Numbered from the stretch's first letter, positions 33,366-45,958 are shown. The stretch is DNA of 64,000 nucleotides from Lasiosphaeria ovina (GCA_033439765.1 JAULSN010000009.1:1798001-1862000), one strand, 5' to 3'. A program made the numbers and translations. Notes: a model not told the origin generated them from the sequence alone.

Positions 33366-33655
33366 AAGAAGACGGAGCAGGAGCCCGGGACCTTGCCCTT
33401 GCCCGTTCCCGTGCCGAATACTGGACGGAAAGCAGACCCGAGACATGTCCTCCGTGACTCCCCCGTGAGCCCTCCGTGGATCCTTCGAGTTGGTTCTGTG
33501 ATAAGTCTTTGTCCGCTAGCTGTCACATGATGTCGTGACCAGGCCTCGACGTGTCCGAATCTACCAAGCTGCGACGTGGTTTTCTGGTCGCGCCAAGCTT
33601 CCAATGTTGTCCCGATGCATGCATAAAAAATGCAGACCGGATGCTGAACTCGCTC

Positions 33656-33666
33656 GGGGGGGGGGG
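33656..33666 (+). repeat. Poly-G run (G11)
   Basis: Uninterrupted homopolymer in non-coding sequence. Confidence 0.8.
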
Positions 33667-35097
33667 CTGCCTCACGCTGAGTCCGAGACCGCTTCCCACT
33701 CTGAGTTGGGTACGCGTACTAACATGCATCTCTTCCTCTTCATACGTCGTTTTGGACCCGCGCTTGAACGACGTGGAGATGTGATTCGCATTGTCTATCT
33801 TCCAGATGAGAATGTTGGAAGAATGCGGAGCCGTAGGTACGTGATACCTGGCTCCTGATCACAACTCAGATGAGATACCGAAGAAGGGACAATGGGATCA
33901 CATTGCACTTTCCATTTCCATCACGGCCATGATTTGAGACATGCTCCCGTTGGGCGAGGCGCGCCGCAACGTGCTGATGACGACAATGGTTGGCTGCGTT
34001 CCGACATTGCTCAAACTAGTCGGCCAGAGCCTCTCTGACAATACATCGAAACCCGGCATTCGGTCCCTTCTTGCCTCATCAATCCATCAGAGTTAGTCTG
34101 TCCGGCTGGTGCCATGATAATATGGCAACATGGAAGTGGGAAGGCGCGGTCCCGAGGCATAGCTATGTCCAACGCTCACACCAAATGTGGAGGCTGCTGG
34201 GTCAACGGCTGCACCAACTCCGGGTCATATCCAGGAATAGAATCAGACACACGGGGGCATCATAGGACGGCAATACAGGGTTCGCATTATTGAACTTCTC
34301 ATCTCGCATGGCCAACTTTGTGTTTGCCCACCGGCGCTCGTTTCTTCTTTAACCCGGTTCCCCGTTCTCACTTGGTTTCGCCGCCGCAGCGGGCTGTCTC
34401 GTGGATCTGATAATCACCGCAGTGCCACTTCACCATGACACGCCCGGCCCTTCAAAAGTTGCCACAGAGGCAACCTGGTGCATGGAGTCTTACAGACGAG
34501 TTTGGGGCACGCCTTACTCGCAAGCGCGACTTGCTGTGTTGTGGTAAGAGAGAGAGGCTCTTTCTTGCTGCTAGAGGCACTCGACGTTATTCGATAAGAT
34601 ATCAGGTCTATATTTGTAAGCCGCTCGGCCAGAATGTCCCTTCCATCGATCTGCTAAGGCGTCGTTGTTCAATGGCGCCTACTGTCTCCCAGCTTCAAGT
34701 ATCTCTGTCGAGCCTCGTTCCATATATTCTCAGTCTCGCCTTCCAGTTCTGGTGAGCACAGGGTGTATCGCAATAGCATCCATGCGCCCTCGCTGCCATC
34801 GCTACAGCAACTCTCAAACCACTGCCCAAACTTGCGGCTTGCCCGGACCGCAATTCATCCTGTCACATTCGACATTGTGAACAAGTTTTCCCTGCCTCAC
34901 TTCCAAGGCAAAACAGATGGTTGCCCCATAATTGTGGCAAAAATTTCGCACGGCTACACTCCTCGAAGTGTATTAATAGATAATTCGGAGCTTCTCAGTC
35001 CATATTCTACGATCATCTCCCGGAACACCGCAACTCGTTCAAGCCTGACCGGCTGAGCTTGTGCCAAATTCAAGGGTTAGCACTACCTTTGGTCACC

Positions 35098-38000
35098 ATG
35101 ATCTCCACCAACGAGAACACTTCAAGCCCCATCGCCGTCGTGGGGTTGGCCTGTCGTTTTCCTGGCGATGCCCACAGCCCATCTGAGTTCTGGGATCTTC
35201 TCGCCAACGGCAAGAGCGCGTTCAAGCCGATTCCTCAAGATCGATTAAACATCAATGGACATTACCACCCAAACCCCGAGCGACCTGACAGTGTACGTGA
35301 CAGGCAATATCCTCCTGCCGCGGTTCCATGTCACTAACGAACTGAATAGTTCAATTTCAAGGGCGCTCATTTTCTCAACCAAAATGTTGGGGGTTTCGAT
35401 GCCAAGGTGATTTCTGGCCCATACTCCCTCAATCTCCTCGTACTGATCTCCTCTGTTTCATAGTTCTTCGGTGTTGCACCCGCCGAGGCAAATGCTATAG
35501 ATCCCCAGCAACGTCTTCTTCTGGAAGTGACATACGAGGCTCTTGAGAGTGGCGAGTTTCTCTTTTTCCTATCTATGCGTCTTTTTACTGACCTGCCTCC
35601 AGCTGGACAACCAATGGAGTCGACAAAATGCACGAACACTTCGGTCTTCATTGGATCGTTTGTCAACGGTACGTACCCCCCAGGTGACACTTATGGCTCG
35701 CTCATTTGACCTTGGTTATCTAGACTACGAGCAGATCTCGATGAGAGACCCCCAAAATATGGCACCGGATTGTGCGATTGGTAACGGCACTGCCATTATG
35801 GCCAACCGGATCTCATACTTCTTTGATCTCCACGGTACAAGCCAAACTATAGATACGGGATGCAGCGCCAGTCTTGTGTGTGTTCACCAAGCTGTAAACA
35901 GCCTGAGAAGCAAGCAGTCCGATATGGTAAGTCAGCCAAAACATGTTACAAAGCATTGTGTAACTAACTCAGACATTGTTGTTAGGGTATTGCGGGCGGC
36001 GCGAGTCTAATCTTGGCTCCTAACACAATGATGCCGATGACAACCCTCCCTTTCCTCAGTGAAGATGGCAAGTGCTTTACATTCGACTCTCGTGCCAATG
36101 GCTACGGCCGAGGTGAGGGTGTTGGTATTGTGGTGCTCAAACGACTCGATGACGCAATTAGGGACAACGATACTATCCGCGCCATCATCCGAGGCACCGC
36201 GAGCAATCAAGATGGGCGTACTCCTGGTATGCCCCTTGTCTTGATTCGAAATCTTGGGCTGCTGGGTTGTGAAGTTGACTGTCGTCTTAGGCATCACCGT
36301 ACCTAATCCGGATGCACAAGTCCGCTGCATCAGGTCGGCCTACCTTGACGCCGGTCTCGATCCTACCGAAGCATCGTACGTCGAGTGTCATGGGACAGGA
36401 ACTAAAGCTGGCGACTGGCGAGAATTGAAGGCAATATCCGAGGCTCTGTGCAGCAACCGTGGTGACGGGGAGCCGCTTTTCGTTGGCTCAGCAAAGCCAA
36501 ACATTGGCCACCTCGAGGCTGCAGCCGGTATCTCTGGCTTGATTAGGGCTATACTGATTGCGGAAAGGGGTCAAATCCCACCCCAAATTAATTTCGAGGC
36601 ATGGAGCCCCGACATAAAGCACGAGGAATGGAAAGTAGATGTCCGTTTTCACCTCAGAAGAACTTACTGGTATTCGTCCTTTCTGACCATCTCAGATCGC
36701 GGCAGGTCTCATGAAATTTCCGTCCAGTGGTTTGCGTCGCATCGGTGTCAACTGTTTCGGCTTCGGCGGGACAAATGCTCACGGAGTACTTGACGATGCG
36801 AGAAGCTTCCTTGAACACCGGGGTCTACAGGCTCATCACAATACCGTCAAATCCTGGAGAAAGTACAGCCTGGATAGCGATTCGATCTTTGACGTTACCC
36901 CGGCCTCGTCGACCCGGTGCAGTAGCTCTTTGGGAAACTGGGAGCTTGCCTCTCAGTCCCAGCTTTCCGAATTCTTGGGCGACATCTACACCATACCTCA
37001 TCTCTTTGTCATTTCAGCACAACACCGCGAAGGGCTTTCCGCAATAGCGTCCTCCCATCTTTCCTACATCGAGAACCACGCCACAGACCCTGATTTCTTT
37101 CGCGACTATTCCTACACAATGTACGCCAGACGGTCTCATCTGCAGTACAAGTCCTTCATTGTCGCAAAGTCGGTCGCAGAACTGACTCAAAAGATGGCTG
37201 CCATTGACCAATCCAAAAGCATCCGCTCAGACTCACGTCAACAATTCAAGCCCGCTTTGGTCTTCTGTGGGCAAGGCGCGCAATGGTCTCGAATGGGCAT
37301 GGAGCTCATGGTATTTGACGTGTTCCGCGAGAGCATTGAAGCTGCAGATGAATATTTGAGGGGAATTGATAGCGGCTTTAGTCTTGTTGCTAAGTTGGGC
37401 AAATGCAAAGAGTCGGCCGAGATCAATTTACCAGAGGTTGCACAGTCGGGAACAACTGCGCTGCAAATCGCTCTGGTTGATCTCTTGCGAGCTTGCCAGA
37501 TCAAGCCCGTTGCAGTCGTCGGGCATTCGTCTGGCGAGATTGCCGCGGCTTATGCTGCCGGCTTCCTAAGCCGCGAGGACGCGTGGAAGCTCGCCTTTCA
37601 TCGCGGCAAGTGTGCCGCATCTTTAAAGCACCTCCGAGGCCGAATGCTTGCCGTTGCTCTGTCAGAATCCGCGGTTGAGGAGTATATTGGTCTGGCACGA
37701 CCAAGCTCTGTCGCAGTGGCTTGTGTCAACAGCCCGCAGCTCGTTACTCTCTCGGGCGACGAGGACTCGATTTTTACTACCAAGGCAGAGCTTGACAGGA
37801 AAGAGATCTTCAACGTTCTGGTAGCTACCAAGACGGCATACCATTCGCACCATATGAAGCTCGTATCACAGCAGTATCAACGCTCCGTTTCAGACATTAA
37901 GCCTCGCACCGGATCCGGGATCGCGATGTATTCATCTGTCACTGGCGCTGAGATTTCGGCGCTTGAGCTTGACCCCCTATATTGGACCACGAACTTGTGT

Positions 38001-41000
38001 GAACCGGTACAGTTCAGTAAAGCCGTCGCCTCTATGATGAAGCCATCAGTGCCAGATCGTCCTGTTCCGAACGCTTTCATAGAGGTGAGCCCCCATCGGG
38101 TCTGGCCGAAAGCGCTCAAGCAGATATTAGATGATATCGGCTTCCGAAACTCGCCAGTGCCTTACCACTCGATGCTTGAGCGCGGCAGGGACGCAATTGG
38201 ATCTGTGCTGCAGCTTTTTGGAGACCTCTTCCTTTGCGGGACGCGGGTAGACTTGGATTGGTTTTTTAAAAGGTTCGTGTACCTGCCCTGTCGTCTTGTC
38301 GAGTGTGACTAATGTGTAATAGCCACTTCAGTCCTGCTAGGCCCAAATGCCTCGTCGACCTTCCAAGGTATCCTTGGGACCATTCAAGGACTTATTGGCA
38401 GGAGTCTCATATCTCTCGTGCCAATCGCTTCCGGCAGTACGGGCGACGAGACTTCATTGGGTCCCTCTCAGATGACGCGGTTCTTCCATTCGAACCACGG
38501 TGGCGAGGACACCTCCGCGCGACGGAGAATCCCTGGATCCTCCATCACAAGGTGCAAAACAAGATTCTTTATCCGGCGGCTGGGATGGTTGTCATGGCCA
38601 TCGAGGCTGTTAGGCAGGTCATCCACGACTCCATCGATCAACCGTCAGATGTCTTGGACTTTGAGGTCTCGCAGTTCCAGATCAAAGCTCCAATGGTCAT
38701 CCCGACTGATGGGCGCGGACTGGAGTATTTCTTGAACGCAAAGCGAATTGCAGATTCGTCTCTGCGCAGAGTCACGACCTGGACCTACGAGTTTACCATC
38801 TTCTCGAAACCGTATCAGGATTCCCCGTGTCTGGAAAATGCCAGGGGGCTCGTCAGTGTCCGTTTCCATGGGCGTGGTGCTGAGAAGCGTCAGATTGCCG
38901 AGTTGCTCTGTAAGCCGCTCGAGGAGAAGTGGCGCAACCAGAGCATGCGCCTACAGAGCCCTTTCGAATTGTACGAGAGTCTTTGGGCAGCGGGGATGAA
39001 TTATGGGCCCTTATTCAGAAACATCATCGGCGTTGGCCCAACCAGAGCTTCTGGCAGGATCAAGGAATGCTGGACGTCAATTTCGGTTCCGAATACCAGA
39101 GCAAAAATGCCCAAGCAGTTCGAATTCGACCACATCATCCACCCAGCCACCCTTGATACCATATTCCAGACCCTCTTCACACTCGGAAGCGAACCAATGG
39201 TTCCCTTTTACATAGAAAGAATCCGAGTAGCTGCCAATATCCAGCACACGGCCGGCAGCGAGTTTTTCGGCGTTACAAAAGGATCTGAGGTTGGACTCCG
39301 GGAAGCATCTGCAGACATCGACATGTGGCAACACGAGAAAACTAGAGAGAAAGTTGCAGGAGAAACTCATGTCGTCGAGGTTACCGGCCTCCGCGTCAAG
39401 TCTATCGTCTCTGCCACGTCTGGCGGGCTTGGTTTCTTGCCAAGCTACCGAAATCTCTCGTCAAGTATGGTATGGAAAGAGGACATACGGTACGCTGAGT
39501 TTGAGGACTTGAGAAACTGGCTTGATATTTTTGGCCACAAAATTCCGGGAGCCGCTATTCTGCATGTTGGCGAAAGCCTGCGGATGGTTTCCACCGTCTT
39601 TCAGGTCCTCGCCGAGAACGACGGTACACCATCCAACAATCCCCGGCTTGCAAAGTACACAATCAGCTCCCAAACGGACAATGCCTATATTGCAGCTTCA
39701 ACCTCGGTGGCTTTAAAGCATCGGCCCCTCCTAGCCTACGAGCCTTCGCTTGAGCTGTCGAAATCGGAAATTCTCCGCCAGTTCGACCTTGTCATATTCG
39801 AAGACACGACCTTACAGGACCGGGAGGATATTGAGAAGCTTGTCAAGCCATCTGGCTTTCTCTTAGTCTTGTCGGAGCAGCATACCGACAAATCCCCTGT
39901 TCAGCAACTTGGCTCTCTTCTACATGCGCCAACACCGCCCCGTGAGACAGCAGACCCAGTCAGCGCCGCTATACATGCGGAAGATTTTGGGTTCCTGCAA
40001 TTATTCAGCAAATCTGGAACGCAGCAGTCCAAGAGCGAGAACTTTGACGATATCGTCATCCTCACGCCTTATCCAAGCGAATTAAGCGCCAATTGTGTCG
40101 CACATTGTCTGCAAAATGTTCTGTCTGAGGCTGGCTTCAAGGCCGGCATCAAATCTACTTCGTGGTTAAACGAACTCTCACGGGCGGACAGCAATTTGCT
40201 TGTTATCTCCCTTCTGGACCTACTCACTGAGGACGGGTTCGTGTTCAATATGGACAGCCAGCAGTTCGACCTCCTGAAGAAACTGCTTCAGATTACTAAG
40301 GGTCTGCTGTGGGTGACCTGTGGCGCGCAGATCCAATGTGAGCGTCCCAAGAATTCTCCATTCCTGGGCTGGGCTCGGACACTGCGCTCCGAAGACCCCC
40401 AAAAGCACATTGTGTGCCTAGACCTCCAGCCTCAAGACTGTCACGATGAAGCGATGGCAAAGAAGATACAGGCCATATTTTTGAACTCCTTTATTGCTCC
40501 CTTTAAGGCCCGTGTCCGAGAAACAGAATACACGGAGCTTGGGGGGCGGCTCTACATCCCGCGTCTTTCACCCACCGAGGGCCTGAACTCGGCCATAGAG
40601 CGGGGACCCAAGGGCGGCCGGCATTTCGAAATGCGAGCTATAATTCCCGGTCGTGATGCAACGAAGTTGGAGGTCGGCTCTCCCGGCAATGTAGAGAGTC
40701 TCTATCTCGCGACTGATACTTCGGATGCCCCTGCCCTAGAATCGCACCAGGTCCGAATCCAGGTACATCAGACCTTTCTCCTTCCTCACGATCTTGAGAC
40801 GGTCCTTGGGAGAAATACACAGACTTCGATCGGCGTCGATGTCGCTGGGACGATTGTCGGGCTGGGTGACAAAGTCACCAGGTTCAGCATCGGCGAACAG
40901 GTTGTTGGCTTTGCCAATGGCTCTGTCCAAAGCTCAGTCGTTGTGTCCGAGGATTGTGTGACACTCCGCCCTACACTTCACGGTTCTAAACCAGTTCGCA

Positions 41001-43009
41001 GTCAAAACGATGGATCTCAGTTGTCTCGTGCATCGGACGAGCCCTTGCGGACCTGGGATTCGTCAGGGCTGCTTCCATGGAGTATGGCTACGATGCTCAC
41101 AGCCTATTACTCGATCAAGGGCATCAACAAAGGCAGCTCCGTCGCTGTATTGGTTCAAGCTGCCGCAGGGCCATTTGGACAGGCGGCAATCGCCGTTTTC
41201 CAGCACATGAAGTGGAGAGTTATTGCAGTGGTGACAAACGACCAACAAGCGCAGATAATCAAGTCAGTGTTCGGCCTTGAGGATAGGTATATCGCCCTGG
41301 AGAGCCCCCGTCTGTCTGAGCGCATCCGCGAGGTGTTGGAGAATTTGGACCGGTCCCGCAGCTCCGTCGATCTGGTGTTCGACTCTCCAGGCCGTGGCCA
41401 CATGGAGACAAACTTTTCATGCGTGGCCAGCTGTGAGTCACTCCGTACTTTCGAGTTGAATAACCTAGAAGCTAACGCAGGGTAGTTGGTCGTGTGTTCC
41501 AAGTTGCCGCGCGGTCGGCGGACTGGGAGAACACGCGGTTTCCCCGTCACTGCTTCGAATTTATCCGATTCGACCTTCACGAGCACCTGGGGAGGGGCTT
41601 GCCACTGGAGAATGACTTCCTTGAGCTATACGACGCAGTCAGCCAGCAGTTCCTCCCGGACAAGATCCCCCCGTCTTGTCATGTCTTCTCCTTTGGCCAT
41701 TCGGGCGACGCTCTGAAGCAAATGGAGAAAGATCTCGGCGCGGGCCAGTATATCCTCGAGGCGAGAGCGGAAACTGCGCGAATCGCGGTTGACTTGGTAC
41801 AGCGCCGCATGGCTCTGGATCCCCATGGGATATATGTCATCATTGGCGGCTTTGGCGGTCTCGGCCTCAGAATTTCGGAGTGGCTTGTCGAGCGTGGCGC
41901 AGGACACGTCGTCTTGGTTTCTCGCACGGGAGCCCCGTCCGACCAAGCATCCAGACGACAGTTCGAAGATCTGAGCTCCAAGCCAGGGGCCCAAATATAC
42001 TCGTACCGGTTGGACATCTGCAGTTCCACGGAAGTGAATGCTTTTATAAAGTGGTTGCAGAGAAAGGGGCCCAAGCTAAGGGGGGTTATCCATGCTGCTG
42101 GTATCTTGAAGGTCAGTATCAAAACTGTTCCTGACCCTGAATAGGGTGGTGCTAACTAATCACTAGGACGTTTCGTGCAACAACATGGAGTATGAAGACT
42201 GGACCGCGGCTACAGGGGTAAAGACGACTGGATCGTGGAATCTCCACAAAGCCCTGCCACGAGATCTGGATTTCCTGATTTTCCTGTCCTCGGCGGCCGG
42301 TGTCATTGGCAACCGCGGCCAAGCCAACTACGCGGCTGGCAACGTTTTTCAGGACGCGCTTGCCCGCTACAGGACTGCGCAAGGAATGCACACCGTGTCT
42401 CTGGACCTCGGCCCTGTCGTTGGCGCCGGCATGGTCGACCAAAAGATGATGGACCACCTCCGGATGATTGGCTTCTTCGGCATCCGAGTCCAGGACATGC
42501 TCTTCATGCTCGAACGAGCAATCTCCGGCTTCGGCACTGGAGAGACACCAATCCTGCCCCAGGTAGTGATGGGCGTTGGCACTGGGGGGCTTATCCGGCA
42601 GAACAAGCCGGCCGACGCTTTCTGGACCGAGACGGCTCTCTTCGCACACCTCAACCGCGTGGATCTGACTGCGGAGGTTCTCGAGGACGTTTCGGGATCT
42701 CGAGGCGGCGATGATGTGAATCTCCAGCACGTCCTTGCCATGGTGTCTACGGTGGAGGAGGGCGTCGCGGCCCTCATGGGCCCACTCGTCGACACCCTCG
42801 TGGCCGTCATACCGGGCATCGACGCTGCCGACGTCAGGCCGCACATGACGCCCACGGAGTGCCACAGCGACTCTATGCGGGGCGCCAACATCGACAACTG
42901 GCTGAAGCGGGCTACGGGTGTGTCCATTGGACAGGGTCTCAACAGCATGCCGCTGCGCAAGATTTGCGAGGAAGTGATGCGTAAGGGGGGGTTCTTGGGG
43001 GGTGTTTGA
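35098..43009 (+). CDS. Highly reducing type I polyketide synthase (KS-AT-DH-psiMT-ER-KR-ACP)
   Basis: Eleven exons: 35098-35292, 35350-35406, 35464-35548, 35603-35668, 35724-35926, 35986-36226, 36291-36640, 36696-38272, 38323-41432, 41486-42111, 42167-43009. They give 2450 residues with all phases consistent. KS: Cys181 (DTGCSASLV), His316 ([11 protein letters not shown]), His356 ([12 protein letters not shown]). [15 protein letters not shown] and Ser677 in GHSSGE. DH: His1000, with the usual Gly of HxxxGxxxxP replaced by Asn1004, and Asp1203 in [10 protein letters not shown]. The DH-to-ER linker resembles a C-methyltransferase without a SAM motif. [13 protein letters not shown], with [10 protein letters not shown] where AAAGGVGQAA is usual. 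[11 protein letters not shown] and LSSAAGV…Tyr2225 (GQANYAAGN). ACP: Ser2406 in CHSDSM, where GxDSL is usual. HR-PKSs build reduced chains in the cytosol from malonyl-CoA. No release domain follows the ACP, as is normal for this class. Confidence 0.95.
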
Positions 43010-43227
43010 GTTGACGTTGAAAGAGCGTTGGTTGGTAATTGGTAAGAGTGAAGAGTGAACAGTGTTAACTACTGCGGAAGTAATGCGGGCTAATACGAAA
43101 GAGGCGGGTGTTTACTTATTTTAATTGAGGAAGCTAGTTTCTTCCCATAGCCATACACTCATTTCCTGCCAAAAGTCATGATGAGTGTCATCGCATAATT
43201 GCCCACGGCAAACCCAGAGCAGCGTTC

Positions 43228-43951
43228 TTAAGCTGTCACCTCTCTGAGGGATATCAAGCCTTTCCGGATGAGGTACTGCATGTCCATGTTCAGCTGTTCC
43301 TCTTTCTGCATAGGACCGGCGCGTCAGTATTTCCAGTTCCAATCATAATGCGTGGCTGGCTCATGACATGAGCGCTGACGCGCCCAGCATGCAGTGCACG
43401 AGGCCAGCGTGGGCTTGAAGGTAGAGGTTATCTTAGGTATATGCGCCGGAGCAAGCGATATATCTGTGTTTTGCCTTTACCCATCCTAAATAACGTCGGG
43501 GGCAACTCGCATCGAGACACACTCACCTAGATCACTACCGACGAGGTCCGAGGCCTGGCTGGCCTCTTTGCGATCCAGAAGCCGCTGCTGGATCTCCCGC
43601 AGGCTCAAGTCCTGGAATCCGAGCTGCGTCGTGATCGTTGCGAGAGTAGAATCGGCCAGCGTGAGGTCGCCGGTCACTCTGTTGGCGTCAAGCTCTGTCT
43701 GGGCTGTAAAGTCCCCGCCAGTTCTGGGCTGGGCTGCTCGTCTAGGAAGCCAAACACTCACTGAGCCGAATTCCCAGAGCCGTCGAGAGACGCTTGGTCT
43801 GCTCGCGCCAGCTGTCGAAAGTCAGCAGCAGCGCCTCAGCGCTCTTGACGCACTTCTCAATGACGAGGACAAGGCTTCTCCTGTTCGCCGCCAGCTCCCT
43901 GGCAATGCCCGGCGTCTGGTTTTTGAGAGCATATCTGGTGATGCGATCAAT
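43228..43951 (-). CDS. Hypothetical gene, 5' exon unresolved (possibly a fungal STAND-type N-terminal region)
   Basis: Three in-phase exons can be read: 43951-43762, 43703-43527 and 43301-43228. The first splice is strong (CTCA|GTGAGT…TTTACAG|CCCAG); the second (CTAG|GTGAGT…GAAAG|AGGAA) is less certain. They encode ITRYALKNQTPGIARELAAN…SLVLVIEKCVKS, then a helical segment with LTLADSTLATITTQLGFQDL, and end with MQYLIRKGLISLREVTA and TAA. The pattern of a basic strand followed by a helix ending in S-L-x-L resembles the N-terminal domains of fungal NACHT or ankyrin STAND proteins, but this is only an impression. No Met is present in the first exon seen, so an upstream exon is needed. The only space for it overlaps a coding-like ORF on the other strand. 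The gene is convergent with the PKS. Confidence 0.45.
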
Positions 43952-44017
43952 CTTTTGAAGTTTGATTGAGAAGCACACACGGCAACGTTAGTCGAGGATA
44001 AGAGGTAATAATCAGGG

Positions 44018-44518
44018 ATGCTCGGCCTCCGAGCCAGCACGCTTCTGGCGATCAAAACGAGGCTCGAGGCCGAGGGGCTGGCGCTTCAAGAGAGGGAGAG
44101 AATCTTCCCGGCTCTCCAAGAGACCGCACGGAGCCTAGGCGCTGCATACGACCACATCAAGCCGGCCGCAACGGAACTCGAAAGATCCTGTCTCGAGCAG
44201 CACTCGGCCATGGCAGTCATGTCGTCGAGGGTGACAACAATCATGGACAATGCCTCGACCCTGAGGCTCTTGGCGCCACACGAGAACCTGGTAGACCGCG
44301 TGTCCGATATAGTCGCTGCCTTTTCGCGAGGCGGTGCTGCAGGTGCCGCTCCGGTCAAGGCTGCCGTTGCTCGACTTGCTGCCGCGCTGGACAAGATGAA
44401 GTCCAATGCAAAGGTCGTGGACGTGTTGAGGGGTTTGGAAGACAGGGATGACTACATTGAGATGCTGGAGGCGACGGATGATGATAATGATGGGGCCTAT
44501 TATTGCCTCGTCATGTAG
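44018..44518 (+). CDS. Hypothetical helical protein
   Basis: A 166-codon ORF with coding-like composition. It is rich in Ala, Leu, Glu and Arg, with long predicted helices (LEAEGLALQERERIFPALQE, and AALDKMKSNAKVVDVLRGL), and has an acidic end (EATDDDNDGAYYCLVM). No family is recognised. The start is 67 bp from the first exon of a minus-strand gene that has no start codon of its own, so one of the two models must be incomplete, or the locus has been rearranged. The protein could also be the last exon of a longer plus-strand gene. Confidence 0.4.
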   Translation: MLGLRASTLLAIKTRLEAEGLALQERERIFPALQETARSLGAAYDHIKPAATELERSCLEQHSAMAVMSSRVTTIMDNASTLRLLAPHENLVDRVSDIVAAFSRGGAAGAAPVKAAVARLAAALDKMKSNAKVVDVLRGLEDRDDYIEMLEATDDDNDGAYYCLVM

Positions 44519-45958
44519 TCGCTCTCCTTTTCGCCAATGTTTCAATCTTGACCCTACACATGCCACTCACAGCACTCACTCCCCCGCAACAAAGTCAAGC
44601 ATCCAGGTCACTTCGTTCTTTCTCAGCGATGGGGCCAAAATCTGTGAAGCCCTATTTTCCTCTCCAAGCGTCACACATCTCTCCCCTGCTTCTTACCAGC
44701 TCCGACCCGACCCAGATCTGGTACTGTACTGTACCTAGGTAGCCACCCATACACACACTACGTAAGTACGCGAAGAACTGAGTCGTAGTAAGAGACGGTA
44801 CTGATACAAGTAAAAAATCACAGAGCTACCGACCTAAGGTACCTAGGTATAGTACATGAAAGGGGGGAAACCAAAAAACGTTACATGAAAGTGCATGTTT
44901 TGCGAACGAAGGCCGGGGAAAAGCTTCCGGCGCGAGAAGTCTGCACTGCATTATTAGGTACTGTACCTCTCTCAAAGTCTACGCCGGAAAACAACTGCAG
45001 TGCACCACACCACACCCCCTTACCTATTTCCCCCGTTCAAGTGGTTACGTAACTACGCAACGCAGACCACGAGAGGAGCCAACGTTGGAATGGAGGGGGC
45101 TGTCGGCCTAGGCCCTCGGAGGTACGTCCATCCATCTACATCTACATATACATGTCGAATGGTTTTTCTTCTTTGCGGGCGTCGTGTCAGGCGGTTGAGA
45201 GGAAGGATAAGGAGGAGCCTCTGTCCGGTGCGGATATGTGCGTGTGTGCCAATGCAAGAACTTCTTCTTTTTTCCCCCTTCCCCAAGCCTCATTTGTCCA
45301 GTTCACTCATTAGCTTATTACCATATGACCTCGCCTAGATTGTTCCAAGTACGCGGGTTGCGTATTCCGAGCGGGGGAAGCAGCTGCAGGTGTGTGTGTG
45401 TGCAGGCCGAGTTCGAGCTCTTGAGTTGGGTTGGGAATCTGGAAGGGCGTTCGTTGTGGAGGGTTGTGTTGGGCTTCTTTGGTTGAGGGGCACGCAAGTT
45501 CGAGAGAAAGAAATCCTGCTGCCCGTCCAGTGTGTCCATCCATTCAGGTGCCACGACCGCCTCCTTTTTTTGCTTTTCTTGAAGTCCCTCTCTGGAAAAA
45601 CGTGCATATACGGGCCCGAAAAGCTCCGGTGTGATGAGGAGCCGCTGCCACTCGCGGAATTACAGGAGAGACTTCCGGACCAACTACCTCTCAGGGTCTC
45701 TTCGACTTGACCGCGCGACCAATCACGAAACGACTTCAAAACAGGAAATGCACATGCCTTAAAGCCAAGACCTAGCTTTGCCTAGTGGGATATTTCCGAG
45801 AGGAAGGGAAGCAAAGGGCTTGCCGACTTCTTGCCTTTCAAAGAGCCGACCACCAACTGTCATGTCTATTCGTACAGCCATCTATGTCTGGACAACAATA
45901 CACACTTCGCCCCAAACACTGGCGTTCGCTCAAGCTCCCGCCGTGAATGGGTTTCTCT
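44519..45958. other. Intergenic region 3' of RPN5
   Basis: No gene supported. Short palindromic CCTAGGTA and GTACCTAGGTA motifs occur at about 44733 and 44838-44850; similar ones occur elsewhere in the window and appear to be common background motifs. Confidence 0.5.

Larger units (their letters stand above)
30125..35097. other. Long gene-free region between the MFS and PKS genes
   Basis: Nearly 5 kb without a supportable gene. ORFs here are short and overlap in several frames. The left part holds the promoter of the leftward MFS gene and the right part that of the PKS. Visible elements are a GAGCCT array (33318-33365), a G11 run (33656-33666), GGTAG-type repeats near 32045-32070, and a short direct repeat of GCCTGTGTT near 31650-31683. 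Confidence 0.55.

Noticed and set aside
33221..33604. Minus ORF with an Ala-Gln repeat and plus ORFs with Ser-Leu or Glu-Pro repeats
   Set aside because: All come from the GAGCCT array, which is open in several frames.
35527..35709. Reading exon 3 of the PKS through without an intron ([20 protein letters not shown])
   Set aside because: The read-through inserts an unrelated hydrophobic stretch and ends at a stop; the 54-nt intron 35549-35602 with ACTGAC branch restores the KS sequence.
41433..41485. PKS acceptor at GCAG (41480) instead of TAG (41485)
   Set aside because: The upstream acceptor produces an immediate in-frame stop, while the one at 41485 yields SCVASFGRVFQVA as the family needs.
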